Counted from the first letter of the stretch, positions 18,525-27,710 are shown. The stretch is 35,332 nucleotides of DNA from Dehalococcoidia bacterium (GCA_022451885.1 JAKUNN010000006.1:1-35332), one strand, 5' to 3'. The notes: generated by a model from the sequence alone, not told the origin. Made by a program: numbers and translations.

Positions 18525-19987
18525 ACCCCTTTGAACTAATTAGTCCACAGTTAGCTATCTTAATTGGCGCTGGTTTAATTCTTGTCTATGATGCCATTTT
18601 TCCTAAAGATAATCGTTATCTCCCCTGGATGGCATTGGCTGCGATTGCAGTATCTGTTTCGTTTGCCATTAGTTTGGCTGTGCGCGGAGAGTATCATGTC
18701 GGATTCGAAGGGACATACAGTGTAGATAAGTTTTCTGTTTTCTTTAGTGTGGTTTTTGCTGGGATAGGGGCTGCAGTGGTATTTGCTTCGATGAATTGGG
18801 TCGATCGGGTCGGTCGACGTAAATCCGAGTACTATGCTCTTCTTTTAACTGCCACTGCGGGTTTGATGTTTCTTGCTGGAGCAAGAGACTTAATAACTAT
18901 TTTTATTGCTCTAGAACTTTCCTCGATTCCTCAATATATATTAGCGGGTTGGGGTAAAGATGAGCGGTCAGGTGAATCTGGACTGAAGTATTTGTTACTC
19001 GGTTCAATAGCATCTGCGCTGCTACTTTTTGGTATGGCCTTGTTATATGGTTTGTCTGGTTCAACTTTTGTACCCGAGATTGCGACCTTTATCGGAGAAA
19101 ATGCTTCAGATAATCGTTCACTTCTGATTCTTGCAAGTACACTCATCATAGCTGGATTTGGTTTCAAAATGGCTTTAGTGCCTTTTCAGATGTGGGTTCC
19201 CGATGTTTATGAAGGTGCTCCCACACCAGTAGCAGCGTTTCTATCTGTTGGCTCGAAGGCGGCAGCATTTGCCGTTGTGCTGCGGATTTTCTTTGAAGGC
19301 CTTAATGCAGAAATACTTAGTAATGACTGGGCAATGATTTTTGCAGTTTTAGCTGCAATTTCAATGACTGTTGGAAATATATTTGCACTTGTTCAGTCCA
19401 ATATTAAAAGAATGCTGGGTTATTCTTCTGTTGCCCAAGCTGGTAATTTCGCCATCGGTTTAGCTGCTATAGCAGTTGTAGGTCAGGAGTTTACTTTAGC
19501 TGCAAGTGCTGTGCTGTTCTTTGTCGTGGCATATGCCTTTACAAATTTGGCTGTATTTATTGCAGTAATTGCTATTTCCCGCCATTTGGAGAGTGACGAT
19601 ATAAATGCTTATGAGGGGCTTGCGAAAAGCGCGCCTTTACTCGCTCTAGCCCTTGGAATTGCATTAATTTCACTCACGGGTATTCCTCCATCTGCAGGAT
19701 TTTGGGCGAAGTTATACATCTTTAATGCTGCTGCACAAGCAGATCTTGCCTGGCTAGTAATTGTTGCTGTGTTGAATTCTGTTCTTGCGGCTTTCTATTA
19801 CCTTCGAATTGTCCGTTTGATGTTTAGAAATGTAGAAGACCAGATTGGTTCAGCACCTTTTGCTATTCCAAAATCAATTGGCTTTGTATTAGGTATTACT
19901 GTGCTAGGTGTGCTTGTTTTTGGATTTTTCCCAACTCCAATAATTTCAGTTGCGCGCGAAGCAGCTGCGATTTTCTCGATTGGCTAG
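18521..19987 (+). CDS. nuoN: NADH-quinone oxidoreductase subunit N
   Basis: ALELSSIPQYILAGWGKDERSGESGLKYLLLGSIASALLLFGMALLYGLSG, VPFQMWVPDVYEGAPTPVAAFLSVGSKAAAFAV. Confidence 0.97.
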   Translation: MNPFELISPQLAILIGAGLILVYDAIFPKDNRYLPWMALAAIAVSVSFAISLAVRGEYHVGFEGTYSVDKFSVFFSVVFAGIGAAVVFASMNWVDRVGRRKSEYYALLLTATAGLMFLAGARDLITIFIALELSSIPQYILAGWGKDERSGESGLKYLLLGSIASALLLFGMALLYGLSGSTFVPEIATFIGENASDNRSLLILASTLIIAGFGFKMALVPFQMWVPDVYEGAPTPVAAFLSVGSKAAAFAVVLRIFFEGLNAEILSNDWAMIFAVLAAISMTVGNIFALVQSNIKRMLGYSSVAQAGNFAIGLAAIAVVGQEFTLAASAVLFFVVAYAFTNLAVFIAVIAISRHLESDDINAYEGLAKSAPLLALALGIALISLTGIPPSAGFWAKLYIFNAAAQADLAWLVIVAVLNSVLAAFYYLRIVRLMFRNVEDQIGSAPFAIPKSIGFVLGITVLGVLVFGFFPTPIISVAREAAAIFSIG

Positions 19988-19999
19988 TTGTTTCAAAAT

Positions 20000-20461
20000 A
20001 TGAACATCAATTTCATTACTGAATGTGATACGCAAGGTATAGATCTTAAGGATCTCCACTCACTAGCAGAAACTGTTTTAGCCAAAGAGTGTGAAGATGA
20101 TAGTGTTCAAGTGACGGTTTTACTGACTAGTGACGAAGTACTGAAAGAGCTTAATTTTAAGTTTTTTGGTATTGATGAACCGACTGATGTGCTTGCTTTT
20201 CCAGATACGATTCAAGATGATGTGTTTGTCTTTCCGCAACAATCATCTGATTCGTACTCACTTGGAGATATTGCGATAAGTGTTCCTAATGCGGGGCGGA
20301 AAGCATCGAATTCTATCTTTTCTTTGCAAGAGGAAGTAGCACACCTTTTAACGCATGCTTGTTTACATTTATGTGGGTTTGATCATGAAACCGCAAAAGA
20401 AACGCGAGTAATGCAGAAAAAAGAAGAAAACTATCTAAAAAGCACAAAAATACATACCTGA
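20000..20461 (+). CDS. ybeY: Endoribonuclease YbeY
   Basis: Zinc motif HACLHLCGFDHE; FFGIDEPTDVLAFPD. ATG at 20000 is preferred to TTG at 19988, but either is possible. Confidence 0.92.
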   Translation: MNINFITECDTQGIDLKDLHSLAETVLAKECEDDSVQVTVLLTSDEVLKELNFKFFGIDEPTDVLAFPDTIQDDVFVFPQQSSDSYSLGDIAISVPNAGRKASNSIFSLQEEVAHLLTHACLHLCGFDHETAKETRVMQKKEENYLKSTKIHT

Positions 20462-20509
20462 CCCATATTTGTTTTCGGTATACTTTTTATGCTCGTCATT
20501 GGAGGGTTT

Positions 20510-21964
20510 GTGCTCTATAGCAAGTGGCGCCCAAAAGGGTTTGAAGAAGTGGTGGGTCAGGAACCCATTGTAACGACTTTAAGAAATGCGCTCAGTTCTG
20601 ATCAGGTTGCGCATGCCTACTTATTCTCAGGTCCCCGTGGAACTGGAAAAACTACTACTGCTCGTATTTTGGCAAAGGCTATCAATTGTGAAGATCTAAA
20701 CAATGGAGATCCTTGCAATCAGTGTAGTAGTTGTAATTCAATAAACGAGGATGTGGCTTTTGATCTCATAGAGATGGATGCTGCTAGTAATAGAGGGATC
20801 GATGATGTTCGTGATTTGCGGGAGCGCATTGCTTTTTCTCCATCTGTTATGAAGCACAAGGTGTATCTGCTAGATGAAGTACACATGTTGACGACAGGTG
20901 CTTTTAATGCACTTTTAAAAACATTAGAAGAGCCGCCATCGTATGCAATTTTCGTACTTGCAACAACTGAGTTGCATCAAGTCCCAGCGACAATTGTTTC
21001 TAGGTGTCAAAGGTTTGATTTTCGTAGGGTGCCTAATGACGCTATTGTGCAGCGGCTTGCTTTTATTGCGAAAGAAGAAGGTTGTACAATTTCTGAAGAA
21101 AGCTTAAGTGTAATTGCTCGACAGTCTCGAGGTGGGATGCGTGATGCTATTACAATGTTCGAGCAAGTAGTTGCGTTATTTGGCCTAACCCCCACCGTTG
21201 AAGAAGTAAATAATATGTTGGGGATCATAGAAGATGACAGAACTAATGAATTGGCAAGTGCGCTTGTTTCAGATGATCTTGTTCGAGCACTAGAGTTGTC
21301 TCGAGAGGTGTCTGATGATGGGTTAGATCTTACAAAATTTACGAAGGCAACAATAAATATTTTGCGTGAACGCTTACTTGTTACTGCGCGTTCTAAGGAC
21401 GTTGACTTAATCAGTCTTTCAAAACTTTCTCGTATCATCGCTAATCTTGCAGCTGCTGATTTTCGACGTGATCCGAGTGACGCGATCCCCCTAGAAGTAG
21501 CTTGCACGACAGCATTAATTGTAGAGCCTGAAAATTCAAGTATTAATAGTGTTCAAAAAGTGGACAATTCGGTGGCTACAACCAATAGTAATACTACTGG
21601 TAGCGCAAGGGATGTTCCTATTGAAGAGAGTGAGGAAGATCGTTTCATTCAGGCTTTGTACCAGAAATGTCGAGAAAAGGATGTAAAAGCCGGGGCGTGG
21701 TTAAATGGTTCTTGTGAGGTACTTTCCATGGATGGAAACATTTTGAAATTAGGATTTTATAAACCCTTCCATATGCAGAAAGTCGAAAATGAAGGGCGTA
21801 CTCTTGTAGAACAGCAGGCAAGTATTCTTTTAAAGCGCGATGTTACTCTGGAAGTACAGCTTGTTAATGATAAGAAGCCCCGGCGAGCACCTCAGCGGGG
21901 TCATTTAGCCAAAGCTGCTTTGGAGTTAGGTGCTAAGCCAGTTCATTTGGAAGGGAAGGATTAA
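20510..21964 (+). CDS. dnaX: DNA polymerase III subunit gamma/tau
   Basis: YSKWRPKGFEEVVGQEPIVTTLRNAL, FSGPRGTGKTTTARILAKA, zinc motif CNQCSSC, YLLDEVHMLTTGAFNALLKTLEEPP. GTG at 20510 sits downstream of GGAGG at 20501-20505; the ORF-track start at 20489 is probably too long. Confidence 0.96.
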   Translation: MLYSKWRPKGFEEVVGQEPIVTTLRNALSSDQVAHAYLFSGPRGTGKTTTARILAKAINCEDLNNGDPCNQCSSCNSINEDVAFDLIEMDAASNRGIDDVRDLRERIAFSPSVMKHKVYLLDEVHMLTTGAFNALLKTLEEPPSYAIFVLATTELHQVPATIVSRCQRFDFRRVPNDAIVQRLAFIAKEEGCTISEESLSVIARQSRGGMRDAITMFEQVVALFGLTPTVEEVNNMLGIIEDDRTNELASALVSDDLVRALELSREVSDDGLDLTKFTKATINILRERLLVTARSKDVDLISLSKLSRIIANLAAADFRRDPSDAIPLEVACTTALIVEPENSSINSVQKVDNSVATTNSNTTGSARDVPIEESEEDRFIQALYQKCREKDVKAGAWLNGSCEVLSMDGNILKLGFYKPFHMQKVENEGRTLVEQQASILLKRDVTLEVQLVNDKKPRRAPQRGHLAKAALELGAKPVHLEGKD

Positions 21965-22341
21965 TGGCAAAAAGTAGTGGTAGAAATAGATATTTGCGTC
22001 GTGGAGGTTCCAGAGGTGGTGGAACGTCACGTTCCGCACCACAGAATGCAGGACAAATGGCCGAGGCACAGGCACTTTTACAAAAAGCACAAGAAGAGCT
22101 TGCCGCGGAAACCGTTGAAGGGACTTCAGGTGGCGGAGCGGTTGTCATTACCATGAATGGAGAGCAGAAGATTACTAACGTTCATATAAATCCTGAGGTT
22201 ATCGATCCTGAAGACAGCGCTATGTTGGAAGATCTGGTCTTAGCTGCTATAAGGGATGCTTCTGATCGAGTTGCGCAGCTTCAATCGCAATCCCTGGGCT
22301 CATTGACTGCAGGTTTTAATATTCCCGGACTGAGTGATTAG
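21964..22341 (+). CDS. YbaB/EbfC family nucleoid-associated protein with Arg/Gly-rich N-terminus
   Basis: QALLQKAQEELAAETVEGTSGGGAVVITMNGEQKITNVHINPEVIDPEDSAMLEDLVLAAIRDA matches YbaB; located between dnaX and recR as usual. Confidence 0.94.
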   Translation: MAKSSGRNRYLRRGGSRGGGTSRSAPQNAGQMAEAQALLQKAQEELAAETVEGTSGGGAVVITMNGEQKITNVHINPEVIDPEDSAMLEDLVLAAIRDASDRVAQLQSQSLGSLTAGFNIPGLSD

Positions 22342-22954
22342 TAAGGTGAATAGTTTTAGCGGAGTTCCGGAGCCTTTAACGAGACTAATTAATGAACTTT
22401 CTAAGCTTCCGGGGATTGGTCCTAAATCTGCGCAAAGGCTGGCATTTCATTTATTGCGTTCGTCAGAGGAAACAACAAAAGCGTTGGTTATTGCTGTAGA
22501 AGATATGAAAAAACAAGTGGACTTATGCAGTATCTGTTTCCATATAACTGACAAGGACCCTTGTCAGTTATGTCAGGATGAAGAAAGGGACGAGTCGGTT
22601 TTGTGTGTAGTTGAACAGGCGCTTGACGTTATTGTTCTGGAGCGTACAGGTCAATATAGAGGTCGATATCATGTTTTACAGGGTGTGTTAAATCCTATGG
22701 AAGGTATTGGCCCCGAAGATCTAAGAATTAGTGAATTATTGCAGCGTGTGCAGTCAGGGAATATCGGAGAGGTAATTATGGCGACAAATCCTTCTCTTGA
22801 GGGCGAATCTACCGCTATGTATGTGCAACGTTTGCTTACGCCACACGGTGTCAGGATAACTCGTTTAGCTCGTGGCTTGCCATCAGGAGCTGATTTGGAA
22901 TATACCGATGAAATAACGCTGGCGCATGCTTTCGAGGGCCGTCAGACTTTTTAA
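22334..22954 (+). CDS. recR: Recombination protein RecR
   Basis: LINELSKLPGIGPKSAQRLAFHLL helix-hairpin-helix, zinc-finger CSICFHITDKDPCQLC, TOPRIM GRYHVLQGVLNPMEGIGPEDLRI. Alternative GTG at 22346. Confidence 0.96.
   Translation: MISKVNSFSGVPEPLTRLINELSKLPGIGPKSAQRLAFHLLRSSEETTKALVIAVEDMKKQVDLCSICFHITDKDPCQLCQDEERDESVLCVVEQALDVIVLERTGQYRGRYHVLQGVLNPMEGIGPEDLRISELLQRVQSGNIGEVIMATNPSLEGESTAMYVQRLLTPHGVRITRLARGLPSGADLEYTDEITLAHAFEGRQTF
22544..22571. repeat. Perfect inverted repeat ATAACTGACAAGG-AC-CCTTGTCAGTTAT within recR
   Basis: Read directly: 13-bp arms at 22544-22556 and 22559-22571, 2-nt spacer. Confidence 0.95.
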
Positions 22955-22956
22955 TT

Positions 22957-23727
22957 GTGACTAGTAGGGAACGTACTTATCGAATAGAGGGCATAATTAT
23001 CCGTCGTCGTAATATTGGCGAAGCTGACAGCATATTTACAATTTTTAGTAATACCCAAGGGAAGATTGATGCCGTTGCTCGGAGTATTCGTAAGCCGCGA
23101 AGTAAAATGCGAGGCCACCTTGAGACCATGGTGCAAAGTAGTCTATTCGTTGCTAGGGGGAGAAGTTTAGATATCCTTACGCAGGCCCAGACGATTGATT
23201 CGTATCAAGAAATTCGTGGGAATTTAGAAAAGAGTGCTGCCGCATTATATTGTTTTGAACTAGTTGATTTATTTGTGGAGAAAGGTGAACCATTGCCAGA
23301 ATTGTACAGAGGCTTAAAGCAGTTTCTAGAAGTTCTTAAAGCAACGAGCTCTCCTCTCTCTGTGCGCTATTTTGAGTTGTATTTGTTGAACCTGTTAGGT
23401 TATGAAGTGCGTGTATTCGAATGCGTTGTCTGTGATTCTCGCTTGCCTGAACAAACAGCTTTATTAGTGCCTGAGGCAGGTGGACTTGTATGTGGGAATT
23501 GTCGATTGAATACTGGTCCAGGGAGATTGATTCCTGTTCCTATAATTAAGCTTTTTCGCTTTGCTGCGAGAGTTAGCTTGGAAAATTATGTCACAATTCG
23601 TGTAACCGAGGAAAATTTGAATTTATTGCGCTTGGCCACCATTGATTTAATTCGTTACCACTTAGAGAGAGAACCAAAATCACAATATTTCCTAGAAAAT
23701 TTGCCTCCACCACCTCAAAAACCTTAA
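22957..23727 (+). CDS. recO: DNA repair protein RecO
   Basis: YRIEGIIIRRRNIGEADSIFTIFSNTQGKIDAVARSIRKPRSKMRGHLE; zinc motif CVVCDSRL..CGNCR; GTG start. Confidence 0.94.
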   Translation: MTSRERTYRIEGIIIRRRNIGEADSIFTIFSNTQGKIDAVARSIRKPRSKMRGHLETMVQSSLFVARGRSLDILTQAQTIDSYQEIRGNLEKSAAALYCFELVDLFVEKGEPLPELYRGLKQFLEVLKATSSPLSVRYFELYLLNLLGYEVRVFECVVCDSRLPEQTALLVPEAGGLVCGNCRLNTGPGRLIPVPIIKLFRFAARVSLENYVTIRVTEENLNLLRLATIDLIRYHLEREPKSQYFLENLPPPPQKP

Positions 23728-23795
23728 TGCGAAACCATATTTTGGCAAGAAACGGTAGAATAAACGTCTATTGATTTTTTCTTGAGAGGTAGATC

Positions 23796-24272
23796 ATGCC
23801 ATTATATGAATACTATTGTCAGCCATGTCACGGCATTTTTGAAGAATTACGTCCAATGAGAGAGGCAACTGAGGCAGTACCTTGCCCAGAATGCTATGAA
23901 GATTCTGATCGTATTATGCCAACTTCATTTGCAGCGTTTACCTTTAGAGATGGTTATCCGAGGAGAATTCCTGATGATGGTGGCTATTACCACTTAGGGA
24001 AAAAAGTTACTACGCGTGTGACAGGTGGGCGTCCTAATGAGCATCCAGAGCTCAACAAGCCTAAGCCAGCACCGCAACCGATGCAGGGAGAGGTAAGTGA
24101 ACTTGTTGATATGCAGGAAGCTGCTATAAAGGGTGATCTTGTAGACATGTATAACCAACCTATTGAAATTGATGATGTGGCAGGTGCAGTAGAACGCCGT
24201 GATGTCCTTAAGAAAGGCACTCCGGATAGAGCTCCAAGGCATTTGAAGCGTACAAAATATGGAAAAGATTAG
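23796..24272 (+). CDS. FmdB-family zinc-ribbon protein with long C-terminal extension
   Basis: MPLYEYYCQPCHGIFEELRPM...VPCPECYEDSDRIMPTSFAAFTF. Confidence 0.88.
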   Translation: MPLYEYYCQPCHGIFEELRPMREATEAVPCPECYEDSDRIMPTSFAAFTFRDGYPRRIPDDGGYYHLGKKVTTRVTGGRPNEHPELNKPKPAPQPMQGEVSELVDMQEAAIKGDLVDMYNQPIEIDDVAGAVERRDVLKKGTPDRAPRHLKRTKYGKD

Positions 24273-24284
24273 GCTTAACGACTC

Positions 24285-25262
24285 TTAATTGTTCCTTTGT
24301 AAAACGTAGTCACCTAGTTTTTCTAACTTTGTTTTGCTATCGTTTTCTGGAAGTATTTTAAGCGCCTCTCTTGCACGCTCTACGTAGTCTTCTGCAATTT
24401 TTTGAGATTCAAGCAATGCAGGCGAATTGGTGATTTCAAAAACGGCTTCTTGCAGGTACGACTGACGTTCCTGTTCGGTTTCCAGAAATTTTTTAACTAC
24501 ATTTTCCGGATTTGCTGATTGCAAATATAGCAGTGTAGGTAAAGTGATAGTGCCTTCTCTAAGGTCACTTCCTACGGGTTTCCCCATTACTTCTTCAGTG
24601 CCTTCAAAATCAAGAATATCATCTACGATTTGAAAGGCCATTCCTAGGTTGTAACCATAAGATCTTAACGCCTCAACACCCTCGTTTGAGCAGCCTGCTA
24701 ACACTGCACCGCCTTCAGTTGCGTTTTCCATTAATGAAGCAGTCTTACCTCCAATTCTTGATAAATAGCTTTGTACGTCACGCCCTACATCAAAGGCAGC
24801 TGTATCTTGATCGAGTTCGCCGCTCGTCATTTTCATTAGTGTCAATGAAAAAAGTCTCGTTACTTTTAGACTCCCGGTCCGGGTAACCATTTCTGCTGCA
24901 TTTGCAAAGAGAAAGTCACCTAGTAATACAGTTAACGCATTATCAAAAAGACTATTTGCCGTTGGTTTTCCTCTTCGGTTTTCTGCACTATCTATTACAT
25001 CGTCATGGACAAGGCTTGCTGTATGTAGTAGTTCGATTGCTGTACCAAGCGGTACAAGCTTATTTAGGTCGTAATTACCGAAAGTACCTGCCAATAAGAC
25101 TAGTGCTGGTCTTAAACGTTTCCCCCTGGATTCAAGTGCATGTTCGAGCATCTTTTGTAGTGCAGAGATGTCTACGCTTTTAACAGACTCCAATAGTTCT
25201 TCTACCAATGCTAGATCTTTAGCGATTGGTCCATAAATTTGTGTAGTTTGATCTTCAGGCAT
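24285..25262 (-). CDS. Polyprenyl synthetase (trans-isoprenyl diphosphate synthase)
   Basis: SRGKRLRPALVLLAG, first Asp motif LVHDDVIDSAENRRGKPTAN, second Asp motif AFQIVDDILDFEG, KPVGSDLREGTITLPTLLYL. Confidence 0.94.
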   Translation of the reverse strand: MPEDQTTQIYGPIAKDLALVEELLESVKSVDISALQKMLEHALESRGKRLRPALVLLAGTFGNYDLNKLVPLGTAIELLHTASLVHDDVIDSAENRRGKPTANSLFDNALTVLLGDFLFANAAEMVTRTGSLKVTRLFSLTLMKMTSGELDQDTAAFDVGRDVQSYLSRIGGKTASLMENATEGGAVLAGCSNEGVEALRSYGYNLGMAFQIVDDILDFEGTEEVMGKPVGSDLREGTITLPTLLYLQSANPENVVKKFLETEQERQSYLQEAVFEITNSPALLESQKIAEDYVERAREALKILPENDSKTKLEKLGDYVLQRNN

Positions 25263-25263
25263 G

Positions 25264-26073
25264 CTACATGGGTTCCGTTTTATTAGGCTGTTGTATTAGA
25301 AATTGTAAAGCATTTACTGTTGTGATTTTAGCTATTTCCATGAGGCTTGTATTCCTTGCGACCGCCATTACTTCTGCAATTAACTTTATATAGCTGGGCT
25401 CATTAGTTTTACCACGATATTTTTGAGGTGGTAAGGCTGGACTATCCGTTTCGAGTAGGAGTGCTTCATTAGGTAATTGAGAGGCCATTTCCCTTAGTTC
25501 AGAGTTTTTAGGATATGTAAGGGGTCCTGCGAAGGATATTAAAAAGCCTTGTTCATAGTACTCTAATGCGAGCTTTAGGTTGCCGCTAAAACAATGCAAG
25601 ATCCCATGGATTTCTCGTTGGCTTTTTTGTACGAAATTTTTTAAATGTGGTCTTAATTCATTTTCTGCATTGCGCGAATGAATACTTACAGGTAGGCCTA
25701 TTTCTGCTGCTATTGAAAGTTGCGATTCGAAAATATCATGTTGTATTTTGGGTGGTGAAATATTCCGATAAAAATCAAGCCCAATCTCACCAATAGCGCA
25801 AACTTCTTTGTTTCTTGCAAGCTCTTTTACTTGGTCGAGTTTTCCTAAAGTTGCTTCTGAGGCATTGTGTGGGTGGAATCCTACCATTGCTGTAATTCTT
25901 GGATCTGTTTGTGCAAGTTTGACTGCAGCTTGACTTGAAGAGATGTCCTCACCGCACACAAAAATATGTTCGACCCCTTCCTCTCGTGCTCGTGCAATAA
26001 CTTTTTTTCGATTATCGTCGAAAATTTCATCTTGTAAGTGAGTATGACTATCGATCAACCCAAGCGTAGTCAT
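25264..26073 (-). CDS. tatD: TatD family metal-dependent hydrolase
   Basis: LIDSHTHLQDEIFDDNR, AIGEIGLDFYRN, GILHCFSGNLKLALEYYEQGFLISFAGPLTYPKN, LLLETDSPALPPQKYRGKTNEPSYI. Confidence 0.95.
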   Translation of the reverse strand: MTTLGLIDSHTHLQDEIFDDNRKKVIARAREEGVEHIFVCGEDISSSQAAVKLAQTDPRITAMVGFHPHNASEATLGKLDQVKELARNKEVCAIGEIGLDFYRNISPPKIQHDIFESQLSIAAEIGLPVSIHSRNAENELRPHLKNFVQKSQREIHGILHCFSGNLKLALEYYEQGFLISFAGPLTYPKNSELREMASQLPNEALLLETDSPALPPQKYRGKTNEPSYIKLIAEVMAVARNTSLMEIAKITTVNALQFLIQQPNKTEPM

Positions 26074-26075
26074 TT

Positions 26076-27710
26076 CTAATCACTTTCCAATTTGCTATAT
26101 AAGGCTTTTGATTTTGCAAGACGAGTACCTTCAGGTACGCTGTTGCGTGACCAATTTTTTCCAATATCTTCAGAATCAAATCCCAAATTCTCGAACAATT
26201 CAGTAGTTGAGTGTGGAAGTATAGGGTGCAGAAGCTTGGCTATCCCTGAAATTGCTTGGATCGATATATTAAGTGTTTCTGCAGTATGCTCCGGATCCTC
26301 TTTAATAGCTTTCCAAGGTGCTCTCGTATCTAAATACCGATTGGTTAATTGTGCAATCCGTAAGGATTCACGTAGTGCTGTTCTAAATTCACAAGCTGCA
26401 TAGGCATTCCCTATCGTTTCAAATGCAGAATCGATTTCACTAAGTAATGAGATACTTTCAGTACTTATATTATTGCAGCTTGGCATTTCTCCAGAGAAAT
26501 TTTTGTGGATCATCGCAAACACACGATTTACTAGATTTCCCCATGTTGCGATAAGCATTTCGTTGTTGGAGCGGATCAATTCCTCTTCTTGAAATTCTGA
26601 ATCGCTTGTCTCAGGAAGGATGCTTGTTAAATAAAAACGTATGACATCAGGGTCGTATGTATCGAGTAAGTCTAATATCCAATTGCCAGTTCCTTTAGAT
26701 TTACTTTGTTTCTGTCCTTTTGAAAAGTTGACGTATTGATTCGCCGGAACGTTATACGGAAGATTTAAGTTACCGTATCCGAGGAGCATTGCCGGCCATA
26801 TAATTGTATGAAAGACGATATTGTCTTTTCCAATGAAGTAGTAAGAGCGAGTGTTTTCGTCTTCCCAGAATGCTTTCCAGGATTCTGGAGATTCGTTAGA
26901 TGCTGCCCATTCTTTTGCAGCGGAAAGATAGCCAATTACAGCATCAAACCACACGTAAATTCGCTTAGATTCGTAACCATCAATAGGAACAGGAATACCC
27001 CACGAGATGTCGCGGGTAATGGCTCGGTCTTTTAAGCCTTCATCAAGTACCCCAAGAGTGAAGTTTTTGACATTTCTTCGCCAGTGGTTCTGGCTTCCTA
27101 CCCATTCCCTTAATTTTTCTTCAAACGCGGATAAGCGTAAGAAAAAGTGTTCGGACTCACGAATTTCAGGATTTGCTCCACTAATTATGCTTCTAGGTTC
27201 AATCAGATCTACTGCATCAAGTTGTGCTCCACAAGAGTCACATTGATCCCCCCTGGCATCTTTATAGCTACATAGCGGGCAGATGCCTTCCACATAGCGG
27301 TCAGGTAAGAAGCGGTCAGATTCTGGATCGTAAAGTTGTGCCTGTTTGTCTGTGTATAAGTATCCTTCTGAAAGAAGTTTTGTAAAAACGTCTTGTGTTG
27401 TTTCATAATGATTTTCTGTGAGTGTTGTGGTGAATAGGTCGAACGAAATACCTATTTTTTCCCAAGCCTCAAGAATTTTGGGGTGATAGCGGTCAACAAT
27501 ATCTTTCGGCGATACATTTTCCCGGTCAGCAGTTACTGTGATAGGGGTGCCATGGCAATCTGAACCGGAGACCATAAGCACTTCATTCCCAATAAGTCTT
27601 TGGTAGCGTGCAAATATATCTGCAGGAAGATACGCTCCCGCTACCTGTCCTACGTGGAGCAGGTAATTGGCATATGGCCAAGCTACTGCAACTAAAATCC
27701 GTTCAGACAA
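26076..27710 (-). CDS. metG: Methionyl-tRNA synthetase
   Basis: AWPYANYLLHVGQVAGAYLPADIFARYQRL, zinc region CPLCSYKDARGDQCDSCG, KGQKQSKSKGTGNWILDLL, YDPDVIRFYLTSILPETSDSEFQEEEL. Confidence 0.95.
   Translation of the reverse strand: MSERILVAVAWPYANYLLHVGQVAGAYLPADIFARYQRLIGNEVLMVSGSDCHGTPITVTADRENVSPKDIVDRYHPKILEAWEKIGISFDLFTTTLTENHYETTQDVFTKLLSEGYLYTDKQAQLYDPESDRFLPDRYVEGICPLCSYKDARGDQCDSCGAQLDAVDLIEPRSIISGANPEIRESEHFFLRLSAFEEKLREWVGSQNHWRRNVKNFTLGVLDEGLKDRAITRDISWGIPVPIDGYESKRIYVWFDAVIGYLSAAKEWAASNESPESWKAFWEDENTRSYYFIGKDNIVFHTIIWPAMLLGYGNLNLPYNVPANQYVNFSKGQKQSKSKGTGNWILDLLDTYDPDVIRFYLTSILPETSDSEFQEEELIRSNNEMLIATWGNLVNRVFAMIHKNFSGEMPSCNNISTESISLLSEIDSAFETIGNAYAACEFRTALRESLRIAQLTNRYLDTRAPWKAIKEDPEHTAETLNISIQAISGIAKLLHPILPHSTTELFENLGFDSEDIGKNWSRNSVPEGTRLAKSKALYSKLESD

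Noticed and set aside
21007-21507. 166-aa minus-strand ORF inside dnaX
   Set aside because: Fully antisense to well-supported dnaX; Ser/Arg-rich low-complexity translation typical of a shadow frame.
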